The notes under the pieces: model-generated
Told to the model about the DNA's origin: nothing
Databases searched by the model: none
Seen by the model: the letters and a program-made list of their open reading frames with translations, nothing else
DNA from: Actinomycetes bacterium
GTDB taxonomy: Bacteria; Actinomycetota; Coriobacteriia; Coriobacteriales; Eggerthellaceae
NCBI GenBank assembly: GCA_023394615.1
Contig: JAEXAI010000008.1
Coordinates: forward strand, 8,802-72,801
Direction of reading: 5' to 3'
Length of the DNA: 64,000 bases
Made by a program: the position numbers and the translations under genes
Part shown: in pieces, positions 16,517-25,256 of the stretch
How the letters are laid out: every line of letters begins with the position of its first letter
How positions within the stretch are numbered: position 1 is the first letter of the stretch

Positions 16517-16910
16517 CTCTCTGTGCTATTCCGTCCCTGAATCCTTTTTGACAGCCTTTCCCAGAGTCCTTTTCGTGGCTCCTTCCTGTGCCGATTCCAT
16601 TGCTCTTTCGGCGATTGCGCTCACCTGTGCCCTTGATTGAGATAGCTGTGTCAGTTATCTTCGGGTAGGTATGACAATGTATCAACATATCGGCATAAAC
16701 GACACATGACGTATGTGGCCGTCGGCTTTTGAAGAGATGGTGAAGGTACGTATGGACTAAGACTTTATTACTCTACTGTGATAAAGTACCGGACAGAGGC
16801 CATGTGCACGAAGAGATAGCTTCGAGGCAACAGGGTACAAAATGAACGACGTGCAGGTATGATGCCTGTATTTGAATACGGCACAAAAGAAACGATAGAA
16901 AGTCGGCCCG
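16517..16910. other. 394-bp intergenic region upstream of the his operon
   Basis: No gene, tRNA or T-box motif is visible. The only notable element is an inverted repeat at 16762-16787 (listed separately). The region presumably carries the promoter of the his operon, but I cannot pick a convincing -35/-10 pair. Confidence 0.5.
16762..16787. promoter_or_regulatory. operator-like dyad upstream of hisZG
   Basis: ACTTTATTAC (16762-16771) and GTGATAAAGT (16778-16787) are ten-base arms with one mismatched pair around a six-base centre. Size and spacing suit a dimeric repressor. It lies about 125 bases before the hisZG start and 245 bases after the TetR stop, so either the his operon or the TetR regulator could be connected. 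Confidence 0.45.
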
Positions 16911-18533
16911 ATGAATTACGTGACACCAGCAGGATTTCGCGACATTATGCCCGAAGAGGCCCAGCAGCGGGAGAGCATCACCACGCGCGTGCAAGCCCGT
17001 TTTGCGCAGCTTGGTTACGCCCCTATCGAAACGCCTACGCTCGAGCGCATGGATGTGGTGCGTGCTGCCGGGCGGATTCCCTCGCCCTCATTTAGGCTCT
17101 TTGATTCCGCAGGCGACCTTCTGGCGCTGCGTCCAGACGTGACCATGCAGGTGGCGCGCATGTGCGCCACGCGTTTGCGAGACCAAAGCGGCCCCTTTAA
17201 ATTCCGTTATACGCAGCGCGTGTTTCGTGAAGAGGAAAGCCGGGCAGCATCGCGCGAGGTCACGCAAATCGGTCTTGAGAATATCGGCGAGGCTGGAGCG
17301 AGTACCGACGCGGAACTCATTGGGCTTTTCGCCGACGCGCTGAAGCTATGCGGTTTGAACGATTTCAAGATAGCCATCGGCACGGTCGGCGTACTGCGTG
17401 CCCTTCTGCAAACGTGCCCTATCGATGGGGAATGGAAGAACCAAGTTCTTTCGGCCTACCATGAATCGAATTTCGTAGAGCTCGATCGTTTGACCGCTCA
17501 AGATGGCGTACCCACCGCTTTCGCTTCCGCCATCGCCCAGCTGCCGCGCATTCGCGGGGGAAGGGAAGCCATCGCCCGCGCTCGTGATCTGGCGGCTCCG
17601 CTCGGCTGCGCTGAGGGCCTAGACGATCTGGACGAGACGGTCGGCAAGCTTTGCGATGCGGGTCTGGAAGACGTGCTGCTGGTGGATTTTAGCATCATGA
17701 GCTCGTTTGAATACTACACCGGTGTCGTGCTTGAGGCCTACGCACCAGAGTTGGGCGAGCCGTTAGGGTCGGGCGGTCGATACGATACGATGTTGGCATC
17801 TTATGAGGGCACCCCGCGTCCGGCAGCGGGTTTCGCATTCTGCTTGGAACAGGTGATGGCAGCCATGGCGTGCGCGGGCAACCCGCAGGACCGGCCGCTG
17901 CGGATTGCGGTCCCTAAGGGGTCCCTGAACGCGGGTACTATCGAGAGCCTGACTCGTGCTGGGTTGGATACAACGGGGTTGGAAGACACGGGTCGTCAGC
18001 TTATCATCAGCAATCCTGGTGTCGACTACATTATCGTGCGTCCCACCGACGCGCCGGTGTTTGTGGCGCTCGGCGCTGCCGATTGCGGCATCTGCGGCAA
18101 GGACAGCCTGCTTGAGGCCGATCCGGACGTTGTGGAATTGGTTGACTTGAAGTTCGGCGGATGTCGTTTCGTGGTGGCTGAGCCGAATGGGGCATCGCCT
18201 GCGGTGCAAGAACATTATCGCAAGCTCGGCTCCATACGCGTGGCCACGAAGTATCCGCGCATCACCAAGGCGTATTATGATGAAATCGGCATGCAGGTTG
18301 AAATCGTGAAACTGCATGGCAACATAGAACTGGCACCGTTGACGGGGATGGCTGAGCGTATAGTGGACATCACCGCCACCGGCACCACATTGCGGGAAAA
18401 CAACTTGACCGTGGTCGACGATGTTCTGGCATCGACGGCGCGGTTTTTCGCCAACACGTGCGCGTTTCGTATGGACGCTCGCGTGGCGGCGCTGGCTCAG
18501 GCATTGCAGGAACAAGCGAAGGAGCTTTCATGA
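16911..18533 (+). CDS. hisZG: HisZ-HisG fusion: ATP phosphoribosyltransferase regulatory and catalytic domains in one chain
   Basis: Residues 1 to about 322 are HisZ, a HisRS-like regulatory subunit: YVTPAGFRDIMPEEA start, LRPDVTMQVAR, QIGLENIG, and FEYYTGVVLEAY with SGGRYD. Residues from about 329 are a short-form HisG, starting LRIAVPKGSL and containing GAADCGICGKDSL, KYPRITKAYY and the PRPP-binding DITATGTTL. HisG catalyses the first step, ATP plus PRPP to phosphoribosyl-ATP. Short HisG normally needs a separate HisZ; here both are one 540-residue protein. The open frame is continuous with no frameshift signal. The stop overlaps the hisD ATG. Confidence 0.93.
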   Translation: MNYVTPAGFRDIMPEEAQQRESITTRVQARFAQLGYAPIETPTLERMDVVRAAGRIPSPSFRLFDSAGDLLALRPDVTMQVARMCATRLRDQSGPFKFRYTQRVFREEESRAASREVTQIGLENIGEAGASTDAELIGLFADALKLCGLNDFKIAIGTVGVLRALLQTCPIDGEWKNQVLSAYHESNFVELDRLTAQDGVPTAFASAIAQLPRIRGGREAIARARDLAAPLGCAEGLDDLDETVGKLCDAGLEDVLLVDFSIMSSFEYYTGVVLEAYAPELGEPLGSGGRYDTMLASYEGTPRPAAGFAFCLEQVMAAMACAGNPQDRPLRIAVPKGSLNAGTIESLTRAGLDTTGLEDTGRQLIISNPGVDYIIVRPTDAPVFVALGAADCGICGKDSLLEADPDVVELVDLKFGGCRFVVAEPNGASPAVQEHYRKLGSIRVATKYPRITKAYYDEIGMQVEIVKLHGNIELAPLTGMAERIVDITATGTTLRENNLTVVDDVLASTARFFANTCAFRMDARVAALAQALQEQAKELS

Positions 18534-19855
18534 GACGAGTTATTCTGAAAAAAGGCGAGGCCTTTAACGAGGGTCACCTAAGGCGCACAGGCGCGTTCAA
18601 TTCAAAGGCGTTGGTCGCGGCCACGGAAATCGTCGAGGACGTGCGCACCCGCGGGGACGTATCGCTACGCGAATACACCAAGAAGCTCGATGGCGTTGAA
18701 CTGGAGCAATTCAGAGTAAGCCAAGAGGCAATTGATGCGGCCATCGCACAGGTGGACCCACGGGTATCCGATGCCTTGCAGCATGCTGCCGATCAGATAC
18801 GCGACTTCCACGAGCGTCAGCGCGAGCAAAGCTGGTTTTCGGTACGCGCCGACGGTGCGCTGGTGGGCTCGAAAGTGGAGCCTATCGAAGCCGTGGGCAT
18901 CTACGTGCCGGGCGGACGCGCTCTGTATCCCTCTTCGGTGCTGATGAACGCTCTGCCTGCGGCTGTTGCAGGCGTGCGTCGCATCGTGTGCACCACGCCC
19001 CCCACCAAAGACGGCTCGCTTGATCCTGCCATATTGGAAGCATGCCGCATATCCGGCGTGTCTGAAATCTATTCCATCGGCGGCGCGCAGGCTATCGCCG
19101 CTTTGGCTTACGGTACCGAGAGCATCAAGCCGGTTTCGAAGATTACCGGTCCTGGCAACGCATATGTGGCTGCCGCGAAGAAAATCGTATCCGGCGATGT
19201 GGGCATCGACATGATAGCGGGGCCATCAGAGGTATGCGTGGTGGCTGACGAATCCGCCGATCCATCGCTTGTGGCTATCGACTTGATGGCGCAGGCTGAA
19301 CACGATCCGTTGGCCAGCTGCTATCTGGTTACTTTCAGTGAAGAGTACGCCGACGACGTGGAAGCCGCTATCGCTGTGCACATGAAGTCATCTACGCGCG
19401 CCGAGATCACTACGGCATCTTTGGCCGATCAAGGGCTCGTTGTCATCTGTCCCGATATGCCCACCGCACTGGGTACTGTGAACGTTATCGCTCCCGAGCA
19501 CTTGGAAATGCACGTGCGCGGCGCGATGGACCTTTTGGGATCCATCCGCAACGCCGGTGCCATCTTCATGGGCGAATGGACGCCAGAGGCTGTAGGTGAT
19601 TATGTGGCTGGGCCGAACCACACGCTTCCCACCGGCGGTACAGCGCGTTTTTCCAGCCCGCTTTCAGTCGATGAGTTCGTGAAGAAATCAAGCGTCATCC
19701 AGTACACGCCCGCGGCATTGAAAAACGATGCATCGTCTATCGAGCTTATCGCCGAGCACGAGGGTCTGTGGGCACACGCCCAAAGCGTGAAGTTGCGTAT
19801 GGGCCGCATCGATTCTTCAGTGAAGATAGAAGATGCGGAACCTCGCGATGAATAA
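18530..19855 (+). CDS. hisD: histidinol dehydrogenase
   Basis: Zinc enzyme oxidising histidinol to histidine in the last two steps. The 441-residue protein has the family core: EAVGIYVPGGRALYPSS, SIGGAQAIAALAYGT, KITGPGNAYVAAAK and MIAGPSEVCV, with zinc ligands and catalytic His residues in QAEHDP and APEHLEMH. GPNHTLPTGGTARF lies near the C-terminus. ATG 18530 overlaps the hisZG stop by four bases and has an AAGGAG site. The hisC start lies inside its last codons. Confidence 0.96.
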   Translation: MRRVILKKGEAFNEGHLRRTGAFNSKALVAATEIVEDVRTRGDVSLREYTKKLDGVELEQFRVSQEAIDAAIAQVDPRVSDALQHAADQIRDFHERQREQSWFSVRADGALVGSKVEPIEAVGIYVPGGRALYPSSVLMNALPAAVAGVRRIVCTTPPTKDGSLDPAILEACRISGVSEIYSIGGAQAIAALAYGTESIKPVSKITGPGNAYVAAAKKIVSGDVGIDMIAGPSEVCVVADESADPSLVAIDLMAQAEHDPLASCYLVTFSEEYADDVEAAIAVHMKSSTRAEITTASLADQGLVVICPDMPTALGTVNVIAPEHLEMHVRGAMDLLGSIRNAGAIFMGEWTPEAVGDYVAGPNHTLPTGGTARFSSPLSVDEFVKKSSVIQYTPAALKNDASSIELIAEHEGLWAHAQSVKLRMGRIDSSVKIEDAEPRDE

Positions 19856-20918
19856 GGTTTGCGCAGTCAACCCCTGCATAGCCGATCTGGTTCCCTATAA
19901 TCCGAAGTATTTGCCGGCTCAAGCGATGATGTCTGCCAACGAGAATCCGGCAGATGTGCCGGAAGAGGTGCGCCATGATATCACGCGCGCGATGAAGAGC
20001 CTCCTTTTGAACCGTTACCCCGACCCGCTCGCGAACGAATTGCGACAAGCAATAGCCGATGCGAACGGTTTGGACCGCGAATGCGTGTTGATGGGTAATG
20101 GGGGCGATGAGCTGCTTTTCGACATCGCACTGGCTTGGGGCGGGCACAATCGCACGTTTTTGAACTTGCCGCCCACGTTTTCGGTATATGAGAACAACGC
20201 GCGCATCACCGGTACGAACATCGTGAACATTGCGCGAAAGGAAGATTTCTCGATAGACGAGGAGGCAGTACTTGCACGCGTAGCAGAAGGCGACATCGAC
20301 TACATTATCATCGCGAGCCCGAACAACCCCACGGGACTGCTTGCTGATGAGGCATTTTTGTTGAAGTTGCTCTCTTCCACCGATGCGTTGGTGATGGTGG
20401 ATGAGGCGTACTTCGAGTTCAGCCGCACGACCATGCGTCCGTATCTAGCCCAGCACAAGAACTTGGTGCTTTTACGCACGTTTTCTAAGGCATTTTCGCT
20501 TGCCGGGGTGCGTATGGGCTACATTTTGGCGAACCACGAGATCATCACGCAATTCATCAAAGTACGCCAACCCTACTCGGTGGATGCGGTGTCGCAGACC
20601 ATCGCGCTTGAGGTCTATAAGCATCGCGAACGTTTCGAGCCGGGCATAAAGCGCATTATCGAGCAGCGTGGCGTGATGCTGCGCGAGCTTGCAGGTATAG
20701 AGGGCGTGCAGGTTTTCCCATCGGATTCAAACTATATCTTGTTTCGGGTCAAGGGCGTAGATGCGTCGGATGTATGGCGACAGCTCTATGCGCAGGGGAT
20801 TTTGATTCGCGACTTCAGCGATGGGCCTCTTACCGAAAACTGCCTGCGCGTAAGCGTGGAATCGCCCGAGGACAACGCACGTTTTCTGGAAGCGCTTCGA
20901 CAGATAATGGAGGGCTGA
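19848..20918 (+). CDS. hisC: histidinol-phosphate aminotransferase
   Basis: PLP aminotransferase converting imidazole-acetol phosphate to histidinol phosphate. The 356-residue fold-type I protein has SANENPADVP, MGNGGDELL, ASPNNPTG, VDEAYFEF, and the PLP lysine in RTFSKAFSLAGVRMGY. ATG 19848, which overlaps the end of hisD by eight bases, is preferred; ATG 19833 is an in-frame alternative adding five residues. The family also contains paralogues acting on other substrates, but the operon position settles the assignment. Confidence 0.94.
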   Translation: MNKVCAVNPCIADLVPYNPKYLPAQAMMSANENPADVPEEVRHDITRAMKSLLLNRYPDPLANELRQAIADANGLDRECVLMGNGGDELLFDIALAWGGHNRTFLNLPPTFSVYENNARITGTNIVNIARKEDFSIDEEAVLARVAEGDIDYIIIASPNNPTGLLADEAFLLKLLSSTDALVMVDEAYFEFSRTTMRPYLAQHKNLVLLRTFSKAFSLAGVRMGYILANHEIITQFIKVRQPYSVDAVSQTIALEVYKHRERFEPGIKRIIEQRGVMLRELAGIEGVQVFPSDSNYILFRVKGVDASDVWRQLYAQGILIRDFSDGPLTENCLRVSVESPEDNARFLEALRQIMEG

Positions 20919-20921
20919 GTA

Positions 20922-21563
20922 ATGCGGCAGGATGCAAACGCGATGCAACGGGATGTGAAGGCGGCACCTGATGGGCAGCGCCGTGCGAACGTATCGCGCA
21001 AAACGAAGGAAACCGATATACGTGTGACGTTGGATTTAGACGGCACCGGTGCGGTGGATGTGGAAACGGGTGTGCCGTTTTTTGACCATATGCTCAATGC
21101 GTTCGGACGTCATGGGCTGTTCGATTTGACCGTGCGCGCGGTGGGAGATATCAGCATCGATGCGCATCACACGGTAGAAGATACGGGCATAGTGATTGGC
21201 CAAGCGATTGCGCAGGCATTAGGCGACAAGCGCGGTATCGTGCGCTTCGGCGACACGACCATGGTGATGGACGAGGCGTTGGTGCTGGCTGCTTGCGACA
21301 TATCGGGTCGCGGTCAGCTGCACGGCAACATCGAGCTGCCCGCTTTGGTGCTAGGCACGTTTGACGTATCGCTGGCCCGCGAGTTTTTCATTGCTCTTGC
21401 GGCGAATGCGGGCATCACGTTGCATGTGCGCAAAATCGCAGGTGAGAACGTGCATCATATACTAGAAGCCGAATTCAAAGCGGCGGGACGAGCGCTGTGC
21501 CAAGCGACGCGTGTGAATCCGCGCATCGCCGAACAGCTGCCCACGACGAAAGGCGTGCTGTGA
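20922..21563 (+). CDS. hisB: imidazoleglycerol-phosphate dehydratase
   Basis: Metal-dependent dehydratase of the sixth step. The 213-residue protein has the manganese-binding FDHML, DAHHTVED and a second histidine motif ENVHHILEA, plus the VMDEALV core. It is the monofunctional form without the phosphatase domain of enterobacterial HisB. The first ~22 residues form an extra non-conserved leader; an internal start is possible. The stop overlaps the GTG start of hisH. Confidence 0.95.
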   Translation: MRQDANAMQRDVKAAPDGQRRANVSRKTKETDIRVTLDLDGTGAVDVETGVPFFDHMLNAFGRHGLFDLTVRAVGDISIDAHHTVEDTGIVIGQAIAQALGDKRGIVRFGDTTMVMDEALVLAACDISGRGQLHGNIELPALVLGTFDVSLAREFFIALAANAGITLHVRKIAGENVHHILEAEFKAAGRALCQATRVNPRIAEQLPTTKGVL

Positions 21564-22225
21564 TAGCCGTTGTCGACTACTGCAAAGGAAATCTGAAAAG
21601 CGTTGAGCGCGGGCTTCGCAGCGTTGGCGGCGATGCGCGTATCGTTGATGATCCGGCTCGCATCGCAGAAGCTTCAGCTATCGTGCTTCCGGGCGTGGGG
21701 GCCTTCGCCGATGCGTCTGATTCGATGATGCGAGCAGGTCAAATGCAGGCGGTGCGCGATGCGGTGGAGCGCGGTGTGCCGTTTTTGGGCATCTGCTTGG
21801 GGCTGCATCTGATGTTCGAAGAGGGCACGGAAGGCTCGCCTGAGGAAGATGACGACGTCTCTACGCACAACGCGCCCGGTCTGGCGATTCTGCCAGGTGT
21901 GGCGGGGCGCATGCCTTCTCACGATGAGCTGGGACGCCACTATAAGGTGCCTCATGTGGGATGGAATTCCATCGAGCGGACGCCCGAGTGCGACACTCCT
22001 TTGCTCGACGGTATCGATGATGGCGAGTTCTTCTATTTCACCCATAGCTATATCGCGCCGGAAAACTCGGCCACGCAGGCGACGACTACGCACTCGATTG
22101 CGTTTCCCAGCGTGGTGGATTATAACCACACTGCCTTTGGCGTGCAGTTCCATCCCGAGAAAAGCTCGGATGCCGGTCTGCATGTGCTGAAAAACTTCCT
22201 GTCCATTGTGGACGGGGCATGTTGA
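21560..22225 (+). CDS. hisH: imidazole glycerol phosphate synthase, glutamine amidotransferase subunit
   Basis: Class I glutaminase that feeds ammonia to HisF. The 221-residue protein has the catalytic triad: Cys in LGICLGLHLMFEEG, then His and Glu in GVQFHPEKSS. The oxyanion strand is present as KVPHVGWN. GTG 21560 overlaps the hisB stop (GTGA). A short acidic insertion (residues about 94-108, GSPEEDDDVSTHNAPG) is unusual compared with common HisH. Confidence 0.95.
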   Translation: MIAVVDYCKGNLKSVERGLRSVGGDARIVDDPARIAEASAIVLPGVGAFADASDSMMRAGQMQAVRDAVERGVPFLGICLGLHLMFEEGTEGSPEEDDDVSTHNAPGLAILPGVAGRMPSHDELGRHYKVPHVGWNSIERTPECDTPLLDGIDDGEFFYFTHSYIAPENSATQATTTHSIAFPSVVDYNHTAFGVQFHPEKSSDAGLHVLKNFLSIVDGAC

Positions 22226-22257
22226 CGATAGATTGCTTAAGAGAAAGGCGGACGGGT

Positions 22258-23040
22258 ATGGACCTGCTTCCGGCGATCGATATATTGGATGGGCGCGCGG
22301 TGCGCTTGGCGAAGGGCGACTATGCTCGCGTGACGGTCTACAACGAAGACCCGGTCGATCAGGCCCAGCGCTTCAAAGATCAAGGGGCCATCTGGATTCA
22401 TGTGGTTGATTTGAACGGTGCGAAATCAGGCGTGCCGGAAAACATCGACATCATCGAGCGCATTATAGCTACGACCGGTTTGCGCGTGGAAACAGGCGGC
22501 GGCATCCGCTCCATGCAGACTATCCAACGCTTTGCGCAAGCGGGGGTATCCCGCGTGGTTTTAGGAACCAGCTTGGTGGCGGATAAGGAATTCGCTCACC
22601 AGGCGATTTCGCATTATGGCAATCTGCTCTGTGCAGGTATCGACGCCAAAGGCGGGGAAGTAGCCATACAAGGATGGCGCGAAGGCGCAGGCGTACCTGC
22701 GGAAGAATTGGTTCGCGAAGTGTCTGCTTTAGGATTTCGGCATCTGGTGTACACCGATATCGCGCGCGACGGCATGCAGACGGGTATCGACGCCGATGCG
22801 TATAAGCGCATGGCAGAGGTGTTCGCGCATCCCGTTATCGCTAGCGGCGGGGTGTCGACTATGGACGATTTGCGCAAACTGAGCGCAGTAGCCGATTCCA
22901 TAGAAGGCGTTATCACTGGGCGCGCCGTATATGAGCACACGCTGGATGTGTCGGAAGCGCTCGATTTTTGCCGCACGGCGACAAGAGCTGCCAAAGATGC
23001 TGCAGGGGCGTTCGTCGATTCGAATTCGAATAACGGATAG
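22258..23040 (+). CDS. hisA: ProFAR isomerase (HisA)
   Basis: A (beta/alpha)8 barrel isomerase of the fourth step. The 260-residue protein begins MDLLPAIDILDGRAVRL, with the first catalytic Asp in AIDILDG, and continues with VETGGGIRS and YTDIARDGM (second catalytic Asp). The C-terminal VIASGGVST binds the second phosphate. ATG 22258 matches the family start and follows GAGAAAGG; ATG 22219 inside hisH is less likely. HisF follows 9 bases after the stop. Confidence 0.94.
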   Translation: MDLLPAIDILDGRAVRLAKGDYARVTVYNEDPVDQAQRFKDQGAIWIHVVDLNGAKSGVPENIDIIERIIATTGLRVETGGGIRSMQTIQRFAQAGVSRVVLGTSLVADKEFAHQAISHYGNLLCAGIDAKGGEVAIQGWREGAGVPAEELVREVSALGFRHLVYTDIARDGMQTGIDADAYKRMAEVFAHPVIASGGVSTMDDLRKLSAVADSIEGVITGRAVYEHTLDVSEALDFCRTATRAAKDAAGAFVDSNSNNG

Positions 23041-23049
23041 GATGAAAGC

Positions 23050-23814
23050 ATGCTGACCAAACGAGTAATCCCGTGCATGGACGTGAAAGACGGTCGTGTC
23101 GTGAAGGGCGTGAATTTCGTGAATCTGCGCGATGCGGGTGACCCCATCGAGTTGGCGCAGAAATATGACGAGCAGCGCGCCGACGAAGTGATATTCCTAG
23201 ATATCACTGCCACCCACGAAGGCCGCAAGACCACCGTAGATATGGCCAGCCGCGCGAGTGAAGAACTGCATCTACCCTATTGTGTGGGCGGGGGATTTCG
23301 ATCGGTGTCCGATATCCGCACGATGATCGCGGCAGGTGCAGACAAAGTGTCTATCAACTCAGCCGCCATCGATGACCCGACTATCATCACGCAGGCTGCA
23401 ACGGCTTTCGGCTCTCAGGCAATACTGTGCGCTATCGATGCCAAGCAGGTGGCGGGTAACGCCAACAAATGGGAAGTCTACGTGCATGGAGGGCGCAAAC
23501 CTACCGGTATCGATGCGGTTGCATGGGCTGCGGAGGCCGCGCGACGCGGAGCCGGGGAAATACTTCTCACCAGCATGGATCGCGATGGCAGTAAAGATGG
23601 GTTCGATATACCTCTCACGCGTGCGGTATCGCGAGCGGTCGATATTCCCGTTATCGCCAGTGGCGGCGTGGGAAAACTGGAACACTTTGCGGAGGGCATT
23701 ATCGAGGGTGAAGCCGATGCCGTGTTGGCCGCAAGCGTGTTTCATTTCGGTACCTATACCATTCGCCAGGTGAAGGAGTACATGGCAAGCCAAGGCATTC
23801 CGGTTCGGCTGTAG
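23050..23814 (+). CDS. hisF: imidazole glycerol phosphate synthase cyclase subunit
   Basis: Cyclase barrel that joins the HisH ammonia to PRFAR, giving imidazole glycerol phosphate and AICAR. The 254-residue protein begins MLTKRVIPCMDVKDGRVVKG, with catalytic Asp11, and has the second catalytic Asp in ILCAIDAK. VGGGFRS and VIASGGVGKLEH are the phosphate-binding loops. It is the last gene of the main his transcription unit. A TTTGGC...GCCAAA dyad (23859-23881) lies shortly downstream. Confidence 0.96.
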   Translation: MLTKRVIPCMDVKDGRVVKGVNFVNLRDAGDPIELAQKYDEQRADEVIFLDITATHEGRKTTVDMASRASEELHLPYCVGGGFRSVSDIRTMIAAGADKVSINSAAIDDPTIITQAATAFGSQAILCAIDAKQVAGNANKWEVYVHGGRKPTGIDAVAWAAEAARRGAGEILLTSMDRDGSKDGFDIPLTRAVSRAVDIPVIASGGVGKLEHFAEGIIEGEADAVLAASVFHFGTYTIRQVKEYMASQGIPVRL

Positions 23815-23858
23815 AGAGGTTAGGCTTATAACAGGTTCTAGGGTATCCACAGGCGTGA

Positions 23859-23881
23859 TTTGGCCGGATATGCACGCCAAA
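23859..23881. other. TTTGGC-N11-GCCAAA dyad after hisF
   Basis: TTTGGC (23859-23864) and GCCAAA (23876-23881) form an inverted repeat overlapping another, GGCGTG...CACGCC (23852-23878). Two further TTTGGC words follow within 35 bases. It lies between convergent genes, so a transcript-end structure is more likely than an operator. Confidence 0.35.
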
Positions 23882-23925
23882 AGATAATGTTTGGCGAGGT
23901 TTGGCCGATTGCGTTGTAATACGCG

Positions 23926-24651
23926 CTAGTCTTTTAAGGTCGCTTCAGGAAGCCCGTGGCCTTCCAGCCAACCGTTTTCTATCCAAAATGCTTGGTCGGC
24001 ATCGCCTGTGGGAAATTTCTTCTGCAGCATGCGCATGAGGAAGAAGCGTCCATGCACGCCGATGGAGGGTTTCACTTGGGTCGGGTCATGGACAAGTGCG
24101 CCGCCAGCTTTACGCGCGGCATTCAAAAGGCTCGTCTGCTTCGACTCGGTTGCCAGATTCCAATCCATGGCGCCCATCGATTGCTGTACCACGCATACAC
24201 GTCCGACGCCCAGCCAGTTTAAACTGTCGACGATGTCCGCTGCTGGCTTTTTCGCTCCGGCACCTGCAGCCGTGGCTATGACCAGTGCCTGCTTTTTGAA
24301 CCATGCCGGGTTGGGGCGATGGCGCATCCAACGCCAACACACATGCTCCAGCAATACTTTTAGCTGGGACGATACGTGATAGCAATACGTGGGCGTGGTA
24401 AAAACGAGCACATCGGCCGCATCCATGCGCTCGAGTACCGGTGCCATAGCTGCGGCATCGGGGCAGAGCCCTTCCGATTCGCCCACGCAACGTGCGCCAC
24501 ATTCGGTGTACTCGCAGAAATGCAGACCGTCGATGGGGCAAAACATCTCGTCTAAGGTGTCGCCATCTTTCATGAACGCTTCCGCTGCTGCATGGGCCGC
24601 ATGATAACCCGAGCTTTCATGGGTTGTTCCGTTTACGATGAGGATGCGCAC
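23926..24651 (-). CDS. NAD(P)H-dependent FMN reductase/flavodoxin-like protein
   Basis: A 241-residue protein of the NADPH-dependent FMN reductase/flavodoxin fold. It opens MRILIVNGTTHESSG, the FMN-phosphate loop, and has TPTYCYHVSSQLKVLLEH, the typical isoalloxazine-side motif. A cysteine cluster (CEYTECGARCVGESEGLC, residues about 46-63) is like that of iron-sulfur flavoproteins, but spacing does not prove a cluster. The start is GTG at 24651 with AGGTGA upstream. It lies leftwards between hisF and hisI, which splits the histidine genes. Its substrate is unknown. Confidence 0.8.
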   Translation of the reverse strand: MRILIVNGTTHESSGYHAAHAAAEAFMKDGDTLDEMFCPIDGLHFCEYTECGARCVGESEGLCPDAAAMAPVLERMDAADVLVFTTPTYCYHVSSQLKVLLEHVCWRWMRHRPNPAWFKKQALVIATAAGAGAKKPAADIVDSLNWLGVGRVCVVQQSMGAMDWNLATESKQTSLLNAARKAGGALVHDPTQVKPSIGVHGRFFLMRMLQKKFPTGDADQAFWIENGWLEGHGLPEATLKD

Positions 24652-24833
24652 GTTTCACCTTCCGATTTACTGGATTTTGCAGTTTTCCATGGTAGCGCTT
24701 TTTCTGGATTCGGCTATGGAACGAACTGTGAAATTGCATAAATCTGCCCTTTGGTATGTCTTGCCAGAGGCAGTGTCCCTCCTTTGACGTTTAGCTTCGC
24801 GCTATCTGGGCGCCTCATCGCCACGCCTTGCGC

Positions 24834-24839
24834 TATAAT
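24834..24839 (+). promoter_or_regulatory. TATAAT box six bases before the hisI start codon
   Basis: A perfect TATAAT ends only six bases before ATG 24846. The expected transcription start falls on or next to the A of the ATG, which would make hisI mRNA leaderless. No Shine-Dalgarno sequence precedes this ATG. I see no good -35 hexamer at 16-18 bases upstream. Confidence 0.5.
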
Positions 24840-24845
24840 GCGGAC

Positions 24846-25256
24846 ATGGAAGAACATAACCCCTCATATAACGAGCCTTTGAGCGAAGAACTCACCTATG
24901 ATGATCTTACGTACGGCGCGCTCGACTGCGACCATATGACATTTAACGATGCCGGGCTGATTCCGTGTATCGTACAGGACGTCTACACTAAAGATGTGCT
25001 GATGATGGCATGGATGAACCAAGAATCGCTGCGCTTGACCGTGCAGCAGCGCACCACATGGTTCTGGTCACGCAGCCGCGGCAAACTGTGGCACAAGGGT
25101 GAGGAAAGCGGCAACGTGCAACAGCTGGTGGAGCTGCGCTACGACTGTGATGGCGACACACTGTTGGCGCTGGTGCATCCGGCGGGTCCGGCATGCCACA
25201 CAGGCAATCGCACGTGCTTCTACCGTTCGCTTGATTGCGACGAGGCTGGGGAGTGA
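24846..25256 (+). CDS. hisI: phosphoribosyl-AMP cyclohydrolase
   Basis: Zinc/magnesium enzyme of the third step, opening the adenine ring. The 136-residue single-domain protein has DVLMMAWMN, TTWFWSRSRGKLWHKGEESGN (about residues 71-91), and DCDGDTLLALVHPAGPACHTG with the metal-binding Asp and Cys residues. No HisE domain is fused. ATG 24846 is preferred; the frame stays open upstream to a TTG inside the promoter, which is not credible. The stop overlaps the GTG of recQ. Confidence 0.94.
   Translation: MEEHNPSYNEPLSEELTYDDLTYGALDCDHMTFNDAGLIPCIVQDVYTKDVLMMAWMNQESLRLTVQQRTTWFWSRSRGKLWHKGEESGNVQQLVELRYDCDGDTLLALVHPAGPACHTGNRTCFYRSLDCDEAGE

Noticed and set aside
16517..16910. T-box or histidine leader peptide before hisZG
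   Set aside because: No GGTGG-type T-box sequence and no run of His codons followed by a terminator are visible.
23926..24651. Flavoprotein gene as a mobile insertion in the his operon
   Set aside because: There are no terminal repeats, integrase or transposase genes, and composition looks like the surroundings.
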